From Polyangiaceae bacterium (GTDB lineage Bacteria; Myxococcota_A; Polyangia; Polyangiales; Polyangiaceae), in assembly GCA_025353725.1 (NCBI GenBank), contig JANXOF010000087.1, forward strand, positions 1 through 64,000: a stretch of 64,000 bases of DNA. Direction: 5' to 3'. Numbering within the stretch: position 1 is the first letter of the stretch; each line of letters starts with the position of its first letter. Shown here in pieces: positions 30,612-38,860 of this stretch. Under the pieces are notes generated by a model. The model was not told the DNA's origin and did not search any database. It saw only the letters and a program-made list of their open reading frames with translations. The translations under genes were made by a program, and so were the position numbers.

Positions 30612-31778
30612 ATGAAGTCCGTCACCCCTTTGCCCCGGCCGCTTGCTCCTCAGCGCCTTGCCCAGCACCTTGTGGGGTCGAGCTCTGCCTCCGTGATGCT
30701 CCGCCATCCACGTGGTCGCCTCGCACCGCCGCTGATGACCGGCGCGCCACGCGTCAAGCGGCTCGTCCGCGCGGTGCACCGTTTGGCGCATGGCCTAGCG
30801 CTTCACGACGTGCTGGTGGCGGCTCCGGCCATGGCGTTCCATTTCTTCCTGAGTCTGCTGCCGCTCCTGGTCTTTGTCGGCTACGTCGTTGGCCTTATCG
30901 CGCGGCGCCGCGGCGTCGACGCCGTCCTCGCACCTTTGCTTGAAAGTTTGCCCGCAGGTGCGGAGGCCGTCGTTAAAAAAGAGGTGGAACGCCTCGCGGG
31001 TGCAGGCGGATCCGCGCTCGGTCCTGTCGCCGCGATCTCGTTTCTATGGATTGCGTCGGGCGGGATACACGGGTTGATGATCGCACTCGAGAACGTCGTC
31101 GGCGTTCTTCGAAGACCCTGGTGGAAAAAGCGTGTCCTCGCGCTGCTGTCGGTGGTCGCGCTCCTGTCCGCGTTTGCTCTCGCGTCGCTCGCCCTGCTTC
31201 AGTGGGACGCCGTCGTGCATCCCCACCCCGTGGACCGAGCGACAGCCACGGAATTTTCTCGTTCCGTAGCGCCTTTGCTCACCCAGCTACCCCCCAGTGC
31301 CAGTGCCAGTGCCAGCGCGAGCCGACGGATCCACGGCGGCCGCGGCACGGCGACCGCGGAAGGCGCCGAGGCGCCACCGACGGCGGCTATCTCGTTTCCC
31401 TCCACCTCCGTTCCCGCTTCCACGGAGTCGGAACGACATCGTCGCCCGCGGATTTTTCGGAGCCGCTTCGAGCACGCGCTCGCGCTCGCGCTTTCCATCC
31501 TCGCGGCAATAAGCTGCCTCGCAGGGTTCTATCGGCTTTCCATCACCTTCACACCGCGAATCAAGCGCCGCCTCTTCCCGGGTTCGGCACTTGCGGTTGC
31601 GGTGTGGGTCAGTGTTTCGTGGGCCTTTGGACTCTACGTGAGCACGCTGGCGGAATATGCCGTTTTCTACGGAAGTCTCGCCGCCGTAGCCGTGTTGCTC
31701 GTGTGGCTTTGGCTCACGAGCTTCGCGATCCTCGTTGGAGCAGAGTTCAACGCGCAGCTCGAAGGATTGCGCGACTGA
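30612..31778 (+). CDS. YihY/BrkB-family membrane protein
   Basis: About 388 residues; the start could be ATG 30612 or a later ATG (residues 29 or 42 of this form). Six membrane helices of the YihY fold are visible, beginning MAFHFFLSLLPLLVFVGYVVG and ISFLWIASGGIHGLMIALENV, and ending VSWAFGLYVSTLAEY and VWLWLTSFAILVGAEFNAQL. It carries an unusual insertion of about 85 residues between helices 3 and 4, rich in Ser/Ala/Pro and built on a (cagtgc)n microsatellite. YihY proteins are of uncertain function, not the RNase BN they were once named. Confidence 0.85.
   Translation: MKSVTPLPRPLAPQRLAQHLVGSSSASVMLRHPRGRLAPPLMTGAPRVKRLVRAVHRLAHGLALHDVLVAAPAMAFHFFLSLLPLLVFVGYVVGLIARRRGVDAVLAPLLESLPAGAEAVVKKEVERLAGAGGSALGPVAAISFLWIASGGIHGLMIALENVVGVLRRPWWKKRVLALLSVVALLSAFALASLALLQWDAVVHPHPVDRATATEFSRSVAPLLTQLPPSASASASASRRIHGGRGTATAEGAEAPPTAAISFPSTSVPASTESERHRRPRIFRSRFEHALALALSILAAISCLAGFYRLSITFTPRIKRRLFPGSALAVAVWVSVSWAFGLYVSTLAEYAVFYGSLAAVAVLLVWLWLTSFAILVGAEFNAQLEGLRD
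31294..31319 (+). repeat. Hexanucleotide microsatellite in the yihY-like gene
   Basis: Three and a half copies of cagtgc encode an alternating Ser-Ala run inside the non-conserved insertion of the YihY-like protein. Unit length is a multiple of three, so changes in copy number stay in frame. Confidence 0.85.
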
Positions 31779-31976
31779 GGCCGCGCCGCGGGCCATTTCC
31801 TAGCTAAGCGAAAAACGCACACATCTTGATTCGGTGGAGATAGGTGCCAACTGCACACATTAGGCTGTCCGAGGGATGACTATTCGTCATCGAAGCGCTC
31901 GCGCATCTTCGCTCGATCGTGCACATTGAATAAGGCGAGAGGCAGTGCGACTGCCGGAAGTTCTCGCGAGATTGAT

Positions 31977-32933
31977 ATGACCCAGAAGCCCCCTCGACGA
32001 TTTGCGTTCTCACGATGCTCGATGCCACGGCCACGGCCACGGACAGGGACACGGATTGAGGTTGCGGCGTTCAGTATCGCGCTCTTGGCCGTTGTCGGCG
32101 CAGGTTGTGTGAAAAGGCAGCAGATTCCTGATATCGCCAGCCTCCACGCCGTAGCCCAGGAGTCCTCCTCCGGCGTCGTGGCAATTGCGACGACGATTGC
32201 CGACAATCCTTCGCATATCACGCTTTGCAGTGGGGCTTTGGTCGCTCCCAATTTGATTTTGACGGCTCGCCATTGTGTTTCGCGTGCCGTCACGGCGACG
32301 CCATCGTGCGACGCGCGCGGTCGGTCCCATAACGGAGATCATCTCGCGGAAGACGTCGATCCGGCTTCGATTGCTATCTATACGGGCGCTCATGTTCGCC
32401 CGGACGTCGACGTTCCGGTGGCTCGGGCTGTTCGAACCCTTCACCCCACGGGCCAGGTATTGTGCGACGCGGACGTGGCGTTCCTCGTCCTCGACAGGCC
32501 TATTGTCGGCGCTTCGGTGTTGACGATGCGTTTGCACAGTCCAGTAGAGACGGGCGACATCATCATGCCCGTTGGCTTCGGCGGTGGTTTGCAAAACGTG
32601 GTGGGCTTGAAGGTCGCGCGGGCAAGGAGCATCGTCCTCGCGACGGGACCCAGCGCGAACGCGCTGACAGGGGCGGTCCTTGGGCCGCGCGAGTTCGAGG
32701 TCGATCGCGCCACCTGTCGCGGGGACTCGGGAGGACCCGCGATTGACGTCGTGAGTGGCGAGATCGTAGGTATTGTCTCGCGCGGCGGCAGTTGCTCGGC
32801 GAATGGCAATCACGTTTACACGCGTGTCGACGCCTACAAGCGCCTCGCGCAAGCCGCGTTTACGGCAGCGCAGCGGGAACCAAACGTGGCCGCGCGCGAA
32901 GTGCCGTCCGTCGACGTAAATCCGTCGCGCTAG
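31977..32933 (+). CDS. Trypsin-like (S1) serine protease lipoprotein
   Basis: About 318 residues from ATG 31977. A signal sequence ends LLAVVGAGC, a lipobox. The chymotrypsin-fold triad is complete: His in ILTARHCVSR, Asp in CDADVAFLVLD and Ser in CRGDSGGPAIDV. Cysteine spacing fits S1 disulphides. It is predicted to be a membrane-anchored, extracytoplasmic protease with trypsin-like geometry; the S1 pocket residue is not clear from sequence alone. Its short N-terminal part before the lipobox contains repeats of ccacgg. It may contribute to nutrition or predation, which is inference. Confidence 0.9.
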   Translation: MTQKPPRRFAFSRCSMPRPRPRTGTRIEVAAFSIALLAVVGAGCVKRQQIPDIASLHAVAQESSSGVVAIATTIADNPSHITLCSGALVAPNLILTARHCVSRAVTATPSCDARGRSHNGDHLAEDVDPASIAIYTGAHVRPDVDVPVARAVRTLHPTGQVLCDADVAFLVLDRPIVGASVLTMRLHSPVETGDIIMPVGFGGGLQNVVGLKVARARSIVLATGPSANALTGAVLGPREFEVDRATCRGDSGGPAIDVVSGEIVGIVSRGGSCSANGNHVYTRVDAYKRLAQAAFTAAQREPNVAAREVPSVDVNPSR

Positions 32934-32954
32934 CGTGAGAACGTAACGGCGTCG

Positions 32955-33791
32955 CTACGACGTCTTTCGCGGAAGTCCGAGCTCTTTCATGACGGCTTGG
33001 AGGTCATCCCATGCCTGCTTTTTCGACTCGGCCTGTTGCGGGCTCGGTTGGAGCAAGGACATAGGATGGTGCGTCGGCATGACGGGAATCCTGCCTTTGT
33101 AAAGCTTCCAATGACCGCGCATTTTCGTAATGCCTAGTTTCGTTCCGAGCAGCCCCGCCACTGCCGTGTGGCCGAGGGCGACAATCACCTTCGGCGCCAC
33201 CAACGCCAGCTGTTCATGGAGGTACGGGAGGCACGTCTCGATTTCAAGCGCTTCAGGCGTGCGATCGTCTGGCGGTCGGCACTTTACAATCGTGCATACG
33301 TAAACGTCCTTCGCGCTGTCGAGGCCCATCGCTCCTATCATCTTGTCCAGCAGCTGACCCGCGGGGCCCGCGAACGGAATTCCTATGGCTTCCTCTTCCG
33401 CGCTTGGGGCTTCGCCGACGAAACACACGGAGGCCTTGGGATTGCCACGCGAAAAAACGACCTTCGAGCGAGCTACGGCCAAGGTGCACTTCGTACAGGT
33501 TTGGGCTTCAGCCTCGACCATTCCGATGCTTCGTCGCGCAACCGGGGAGACCACACTTATGGCATTCAGCGCGGTAGCGTCAGCTTCGTCTTTGTTCTGG
33601 GGTGCGGGGAGCTCTGCGCTCCAGTTCGCGGAGGCCGCGGGCAGCTCGGCCGCCGCGTACGTGACCGGATCACGCGGTTTGCGTGGGATCCCCATCGCCC
33701 CGGTGTCTTGCTGCCATTCGAGATAGGCACGTAACGAGGCTGCGATTTCGGCCAGCTCTTCGCGCGCGGACATGTCGTCGGCGTGAACCAT
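32955..33791 (-). CDS. Uracil-DNA glycosylase, family 4
   Basis: 278 residues: ~90 residues of variable N-terminus, then the family 4 (UDGa/Fe-S) core. Motif A is VGEAPSAEEEAIGIPFAGPA, the motif B region reads PTHHPMSLL and the central VKCRPPDDRTP is conserved. The four Fe-S ligands can be placed at C99, C102, C171 and C187. It removes uracil from DNA in base excision repair. The alternative start ATG 33773 removes six residues. It is 7 bp from the downstream TonB-like gene on the same strand, so it may share a transcript with the motor operon. Confidence 0.93.
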   Translation of the reverse strand: MVHADDMSAREELAEIAASLRAYLEWQQDTGAMGIPRKPRDPVTYAAAELPAASANWSAELPAPQNKDEADATALNAISVVSPVARRSIGMVEAEAQTCTKCTLAVARSKVVFSRGNPKASVCFVGEAPSAEEEAIGIPFAGPAGQLLDKMIGAMGLDSAKDVYVCTIVKCRPPDDRTPEALEIETCLPYLHEQLALVAPKVIVALGHTAVAGLLGTKLGITKMRGHWKLYKGRIPVMPTHHPMSLLQPSPQQAESKKQAWDDLQAVMKELGLPRKTS

Positions 33792-33798
33792 CGGCGTT

Positions 33799-34686
33799 TT
33801 AGCGGCTAAAGCGGAAGTTTACGCGGTAGACGCCTGGCATCGCGACGCCATCGACGTTGAGCGCGGGCGAGTATGCCTCGCGAAGTGCGCACTTCCGTGC
33901 CTCTCGGCCGAATCCGTGTCCCGGATCTCGGGTCACCGTGACGGCTTCGGCCCGCCCTTCGACACTGATTTTGACCTCGATGCCGACAGCCGCTTCGTCG
34001 ACCTGTTCCGAGTCGGCCTCCGCCGGGAAGGGACACCGTTCGAGATTCGCCTTGTTGACGATTTGCGCGGGCCGTGATCGGTCGACGCGAGGCACGCCTG
34101 GACCCGTTCCGGTGCCGCCCTGAACGCCAGTCGCGACGGCCGCCGCATTGTTGGTGGCGACTTTGCCTGTACCGCCGATTTGGGTAACACCGCCCACCGC
34201 CGTTTCTGCATTACCGCTTAAAAACGTATTCCCGGTCAGGTCGACCGGCTCGTTCTTCGCCGGCTCGGCCGTGAGGACCCGGGCCGCGTCCGCGGCTGCG
34301 GGGGGCTGAGGCGGTGGCGGCTCCTTCAAAGGCTCTTTCACGAGAGCCTTTGGCGGCTCTTTCTCCTCGGGCGGGGGAGGGGGGGGCTCTTCGGGCTTTT
34401 CGGCCGGCTTGATAAAGTCGACTTCGTACGTCTGCGCGAGCCGCGTGGCGACAGCCCCGTGAACGTCGCGAGCCCACGACGCAAACGCATGAAGCACCGC
34501 GGCTTGTACAGCTCCTACGGCAGCCCCGGCGTGCAGAGACACGGCCAGCACTGCGGCGGCCGCCATCACGGCCACGGGAAGTCGCGGACCGAGGGCGAGC
34601 ACGCCTTGGAACGGATCGGCGCCGAGAGCGCGCTTTCGTCTTGCGCTTCGAGGAGTTGTCTCCGTTCCGGTGGTCGTTGTGCTCAT
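33799..34686 (-). CDS. TonB-like energy-transducer protein
   Basis: 295 residues from ATG 34686; the frame runs further upstream but without a plausible start. An N-terminal membrane helix (PRLPVAVMAAAAVLAVSLHAG) precedes a Pro/Glu/Lys-rich periplasmic stretch (KPEEPPPPPPEEKEPPKALV), the usual TonB spacer. A C-terminal domain with ERCPFPAEADS, VEVKISVEGRAEAV and VYRVNFRF has the TonB/TolA-like two-helix three-strand pattern. It should couple the ExbB-ExbD motor to an outer-membrane partner. Gly-rich repeats (GGVTQIGGTGKV) lie between. It follows exbD by 112 bp. Confidence 0.82.
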   Translation of the reverse strand: MSTTTTGTETTPRSARRKRALGADPFQGVLALGPRLPVAVMAAAAVLAVSLHAGAAVGAVQAAVLHAFASWARDVHGAVATRLAQTYEVDFIKPAEKPEEPPPPPPEEKEPPKALVKEPLKEPPPPQPPAAADAARVLTAEPAKNEPVDLTGNTFLSGNAETAVGGVTQIGGTGKVATNNAAAVATGVQGGTGTGPGVPRVDRSRPAQIVNKANLERCPFPAEADSEQVDEAAVGIEVKISVEGRAEAVTVTRDPGHGFGREARKCALREAYSPALNVDGVAMPGVYRVNFRFSR

Positions 34687-34798
34687 AACCCGTGGCTGCC
34701 TTTGCGGTTCTGCTTTATCGTATCGCGACTTCGTTCGTAGGCGCGGTTTCGGGGGGTGGATGAGACCGCCCCTTCGAGAAGACGCGGCCGAGGGCGTT

Positions 34799-35263
34799 TC
34801 AAGGCCTTGCGGGGACGCTCGGTGCCGATGGCTGAGACAGAGGCGCGGGCACGCCGGGAGAGACGGGCGAAACGCCGAACGCAATCTTCGCGACCTGGGC
34901 CTGCTTCAACAAATCCAAAACATGAATCACGCGCCCGTGTGTGACAGAGCTGTCGGCTTTGATGATCGCTCGAAGTTCGGGATTTTTCTCACGTGCGGAT
35001 CTCGCCGACGCCAAAATAGCGTCATCCGAAGGCACGGTTTTCGAGTCGATCTGGGTCGTGCCGTCCGCCGCGAGCACGATGCTGAACACCGTCTGGATGT
35101 CTGACCCGGAAGCAGCTTTTGGCAAGTCGAGGGGAACCGATTTCGACACGATGAGCTTCGCCGTCACCATAAAAATGATGAGAAGCACGAGGACGATGTC
35201 GACGAGTGGGGTGACGTTAATCCCCGTGATTTCGTCTCCACTGTCGCTTGACCCGCCCGCCAT
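34799..35263 (-). CDS. ExbD/TolR-family motor protein
   Basis: 154 residues. The single membrane helix carries the proton-path aspartate, D22 in VTPLVDIVLVLLIIFMVTA. The periplasmic domain follows (IDSKTVPSDDAILASA, IIKADSSVTHGRVIHVLDLL), and a Pro/Ser-rich tail of about 20 residues is extra. It forms the D subunit of a proton-driven complex with the preceding ExbB-like protein. The start ATG at 35263 shares its A with the exbB stop. Confidence 0.93.
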   Translation of the reverse strand: MAGGSSDSGDEITGINVTPLVDIVLVLLIIFMVTAKLIVSKSVPLDLPKAASGSDIQTVFSIVLAADGTTQIDSKTVPSDDAILASARSAREKNPELRAIIKADSSVTHGRVIHVLDLLKQAQVAKIAFGVSPVSPGVPAPLSQPSAPSVPARP

Positions 35264-36012
35264 TAGTTACCGTCCGTGTCTTTCGCGATGCGTGGCGCTT
35301 TGCTCGGGCGGTCGCCGCGTGCCGCGGCCGTCTCCATCAACGCTTCGACATCGGGGCCCCCCGCCGCCGTGGCCTTGAGATGAGCGAGCAAAACGTGACT
35401 GAGAGCGTCGGTGTTGGCCAACGTCGCTTTCACGACGCGCTGGAACCAGTTGAATGCCGCGACAGCCGGAATGGCGACGATGAGTCCAACTGCCGTCGCG
35501 ACGAGCGCTTCGGAGATGTTGGTCATGACGGCTTCGGGCGCGAGCTGTGAGGCCGCCGCACCCGCCGTCGCGCTCTTCTGTTTTCCAAGCTCGTCAAACG
35601 CGCCGACGATGCCGATGACGGTTCCGAGCAAGCCGATGAAGGGCGCGTTATTTCCGAGCGTTCCTAAGAACGTAAGTCGCTTCTCAAGCTTTAGCTTTTG
35701 AAGCGCACTCGCGCCAAGCATGGCCTCCTCGGCGGATTCCGCGCCCATCGGTGCCTCGACGATGCCCGCGATGACCACGGCGGCTTCGGCGCTCGGCGAC
35801 GCCTCAAGGCGCTTTTTTGCGGCCTCTAGGTCGCCGCTTCGCAGCAAGCGGCCCAGGTCGCGCATCAACACGGGGACGTCGTCGCGAAGCGACCAATAAA
35901 GCCACGCGCGCTCGAGCATGACCGCAAGCGAGACCACACTGAGCACCAACATCAGAATGAGGACCCAGCCGGCTCCCAGGCCGACCATCGCGCTCTTCAA
36001 TCGCTCAATCAT
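35263..36012 (-). CDS. ExbB/TolQ/MotA-family proton channel
   Basis: 249 residues with three membrane helices: GAGWVLILMLVLSVVSLAVML, then LTFLGTLGNNAPFIGLLGTVIGIVGAFDEL and LVATAVGLIVAIPAVAAFNWF, the classic MotA/TolQ/ExbB signature. It pairs with ExbD to use the proton gradient to drive the TonB-like protein. It overlaps truD by 4 bp (ATGA) and exbD by 1 bp, so all are translationally linked. Confidence 0.94.
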   Translation of the reverse strand: MIERLKSAMVGLGAGWVLILMLVLSVVSLAVMLERAWLYWSLRDDVPVLMRDLGRLLRSGDLEAAKKRLEASPSAEAAVVIAGIVEAPMGAESAEEAMLGASALQKLKLEKRLTFLGTLGNNAPFIGLLGTVIGIVGAFDELGKQKSATAGAAASQLAPEAVMTNISEALVATAVGLIVAIPAVAAFNWFQRVVKATLANTDALSHVLLAHLKATAAGGPDVEALMETAAARGDRPSKAPRIAKDTDGN

Positions 36013-37202
36013 TCTTCCTCTGACTTGCTCGCGGAAAGGTCATTTTCGGTACCGTTTTCAGAACCCGCGTCCCCCGCACCTGACGACTCTTGGCCGTCAG
36101 CCTCGGACTCTCCGCTCGATTCCGAGTCTTTGCTCTTGCGCGGGCTGCCGTCGATCAAGTCGAAGGCGTTGGCAAGAACGGTAGTCGCGTACGACCCTTT
36201 GGGTAGCACGAAACCGATGCGCAGGGCGCTAACGGCAGGTCGTTCGTCACTTTCGCTACCTGCGAGACCCTCTGCACTATTCATCACTTGTGCGATTGTG
36301 CACCCGGTCATGCGGAGCCGGAGCGCGCGTCTTGTGCCTTCGCCGAGTGCGCGCGCCCGCTCGAGGTCAACGCCCTCGATGAATGTCGCCGCGATTCGCT
36401 CCTCGAGCTCCTTGACCGCCCCCTCCGCAGACCTCATGCGCGCTCCGACGATGGGGCCGGTCGGGCACACCTCGCCTCGACTTGCGCGCTCGCGGTCGGC
36501 CTGAACGTCGGCACATACGAAGAGGCCACCCGTATCCTCCTTTTTCAGGAGATCGCCCAGCACGGGCTTGTTCCACGTGCCGTCCGCGACTCGCGCTTCG
36601 AGCAACGCATTAAAGACGGCCGACTGTAACGCCGAGAAGTGAAATCGGCGAAGGCGCGGATCGTTCGGTGCACGCTCCTTGCCCGTGAGCCACGCGCGGG
36701 CGCGGTCGGCGTTGTCACCCTCACGTCCAAAGCGCTGCGTGCCAAACGCGTTGGGAACGCCCTCACGTCCGAAGCGCTCCATGGCTTCGAGTACGCCCGC
36801 GATGGCGTCGTTCGCGATATCGCGAATGACGATATCGAAGCGATTGCCGCGAAGGTGTCCGGTCTTCAACTTGTTGACGTGTCGCTTGGCGTCGAGCACG
36901 CGGATGTTGTCGAGCGTCAGGGCCTTCGCACGCTCCTCGAGGCCGACCGCTTTCGGTGGCGCAGGTACAGAGACCCACTGCGTCGTGACCGCGACCTTGT
37001 CTTTCATGCCCGCGATGCCGACGTCACGCATCTCGATTCCGAGCGCCTTCGTGATCAAGCGAACGGCCGCGTCGGTCGTCAGCCCGCGCTTTTCAAACTT
37101 GAGAAAGAGGTGGGTTCCCTCGCCACTCGGCTCGTACGCGGGGATCTCCTCGACGACGAAATCTTCAGGAGTAGTCTTAATCCGACCGGACGGCAGCGTC
37201 AT
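36009..37202 (-). CDS. truD: tRNA pseudouridine synthase TruD
   Basis: 397 residues. The catalytic motif GIAGMKDKVAVTTQ contains Asp68, equivalent to Asp80 of the E. coli enzyme. Upstream is TPEDFVVEEIP; downstream are LKTGHLRGNRFDIVIRD and VPNAFGTQRFGREGDN, the family signature. TruD makes pseudouridine 13 in tRNA-Glu. The last ~45 residues are an extra acidic Ser/Glu tail (KDSESSGESEADGQESSG) not part of the enzyme. The 4-bp overlap with exbB is unusual and couples tRNA modification to a membrane motor operon; this is probably chance of gene order. Confidence 0.95.
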   Translation of the reverse strand: MTLPSGRIKTTPEDFVVEEIPAYEPSGEGTHLFLKFEKRGLTTDAAVRLITKALGIEMRDVGIAGMKDKVAVTTQWVSVPAPPKAVGLEERAKALTLDNIRVLDAKRHVNKLKTGHLRGNRFDIVIRDIANDAIAGVLEAMERFGREGVPNAFGTQRFGREGDNADRARAWLTGKERAPNDPRLRRFHFSALQSAVFNALLEARVADGTWNKPVLGDLLKKEDTGGLFVCADVQADRERASRGEVCPTGPIVGARMRSAEGAVKELEERIAATFIEGVDLERARALGEGTRRALRLRMTGCTIAQVMNSAEGLAGSESDERPAVSALRIGFVLPKGSYATTVLANAFDLIDGSPRKSKDSESSGESEADGQESSGAGDAGSENGTENDLSASKSEEE

Positions 37203-37215
37203 GCCACCGGACGTA

Positions 37216-38823
37216 CTACATCCCGATCTCGTGGGCCATCACGTCGCGGGGACTTCGGAACGTCTGCTGCGGGGAGTAGGCCAGAAAGTTCGACACCCTC
37301 GACGTGTAGAGGCAGGCGTAGTCGTCGACTTGCTTCCCAAAGCTCGACTGTTCGTTGCTCTCCTTTAGCAACGACCCCCAGTAGGGATGGAACCGGAGGT
37401 CGATTCGCCTCTCCATCGAGGTAGCCTCGGCGTCGATTTGCCTTAGTTTCGCGCGGATACGCTCGACGGCTCGCTTGAAGCGCATGCGGTCGGCCGCGAG
37501 TTCGGCGCCCGAAGCCGTCGGTGGCCGCGGTTCTGACGAAGGGCCACTCGAGACAAGCAGCGCGGCGACGTCTCGCGTGCTTCCGTCTTTCCTTATCCCC
37601 GTGGCGTACTCGATTTGTCGGGTCAGTTCTTTAATTCGTGCTTGGTAGTACCGCAGGTCGTCTTCGAGGTGCTCGCGCTGGTCGTCGAGCGACTCGAGGG
37701 CCGTGAAGTCTTCTTTGCACGACTCGGAAGCCGCGAGCTCCGTTTCCAGTTCTTGGATAATCATTACGGTTCGCCACGCGCTGTCTTTCTTAGACCGCAA
37801 GATGTCACCGTAGATGTGATCGCCGACATAAAGCACTTCGTCGCCGGTCGCGCCGAGCGCTTGCTCGACGTCCTCGATGTTCCCTCCTTCGTAGACTTTT
37901 CCTCGCTCGAGCGGCAAGTGCGCCGGCTTTGTCGTGTCGCCGTCACGCTCCAAGAGCGGTCGCCGCTCCGCGAAGAAAGCCGGCTTCGTCGCCGCCACGA
38001 TAACGACATCGAAGAAGTTTTGCCATCTCGGGTATTCGCCCATCACGCCCCCGAGAAGGTAAGTCATCATCTTTTCCGTGTAGGCTGCACGGGAGTTGGT
38101 AAGTAGAAAAAGCTTCTTTCCTGCGCTTCGGAGTTTGTGAAGCGTTGGAGCAAGGTGCGGGTCGCGGTGGACGAAGTGGGGAAGGTTGTTCATGACCTCG
38201 TCGAGGATCGTGCCATCCCGATGAGCCTCGTCGATGCATTCTCGGATATCGCTGAAGAGTTTTGCGTAGTCGACGGCATAGCCCTTCTTCTCCATGGCAT
38301 CGACAAGCGCGGCGTAGGTGGCTACCTCACTCAGCGCGTAGAGCGTGTCTATCCAATGGTAGCGCGGCGTGGCCGGGCGTATTTTTTTGGAGTGATAAAG
38401 CGCGCGCAGCTCCTCTTTCGTAAGCTCGCGGAATCCGTGATAGCCCTTGTGGACGTGCTTGTAACGGTCCATTTTCAGGACATGTCCGAAGCGTTTGTCG
38501 ATGAGCAGCCCGCGCACGGGGAACTGCGTCGAGACCGGAACGGCCTTGATAAACTCGGGGTACCCGCGTTTGATCAACTTGTCGATCGTCGCGCGGATCG
38601 AGAGATCATCCATCGCCGGCTGATCGTAGATCGCAAGCGTGTAGTCCATATCAAACCCGATCCAGGCGATTTGGCTGAACTTGAGATTCCTATTGCAGAA
38701 CACACGCGCTTGCCGGCGGATACGCGGCCCCTTCGCGCGCGACATGAAGTCGTCGAGCGGGAGGGGGAGCTGATGGGTGTTCAAAGGTGGTTCGCTCTGC
38801 GATGCAGCCAAGACTCTCAGCAT
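37216..38823 (-). CDS. HAD-superfamily 5'-nucleotidase (cN-II-like)
   Basis: About 535 residues from ATG 38823 (the frame reaches TTG 38850). The HAD catalytic motif is WIGFDMDYTLA; motif II is LFLLTNSRAAYTEKMM; motif III/IV is LYVGDHIYGDILRSKK. The fold corresponds to the IMP/GMP-specific 5'-nucleotidase family, which dephosphorylates purine monophosphates. A coiled-coil region (about residues 390-425, EHLEDDLRYYQARIKELTRQ) and RTVMIIQELETEL precede the C-terminal part, typical for this family. It lies 13 bp upstream of truD on the same strand and so may be in the same operon. Confidence 0.9.
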   Translation of the reverse strand: MLRVLAASQSEPPLNTHQLPLPLDDFMSRAKGPRIRRQARVFCNRNLKFSQIAWIGFDMDYTLAIYDQPAMDDLSIRATIDKLIKRGYPEFIKAVPVSTQFPVRGLLIDKRFGHVLKMDRYKHVHKGYHGFRELTKEELRALYHSKKIRPATPRYHWIDTLYALSEVATYAALVDAMEKKGYAVDYAKLFSDIRECIDEAHRDGTILDEVMNNLPHFVHRDPHLAPTLHKLRSAGKKLFLLTNSRAAYTEKMMTYLLGGVMGEYPRWQNFFDVVIVAATKPAFFAERRPLLERDGDTTKPAHLPLERGKVYEGGNIEDVEQALGATGDEVLYVGDHIYGDILRSKKDSAWRTVMIIQELETELAASESCKEDFTALESLDDQREHLEDDLRYYQARIKELTRQIEYATGIRKDGSTRDVAALLVSSGPSSEPRPPTASGAELAADRMRFKRAVERIRAKLRQIDAEATSMERRIDLRFHPYWGSLLKESNEQSSFGKQVDDYACLYTSRVSNFLAYSPQQTFRSPRDVMAHEIGM

Positions 38824-38860
38824 ATCATCGCTCAACGCGTGCACGCGCAACGTAATGAAG

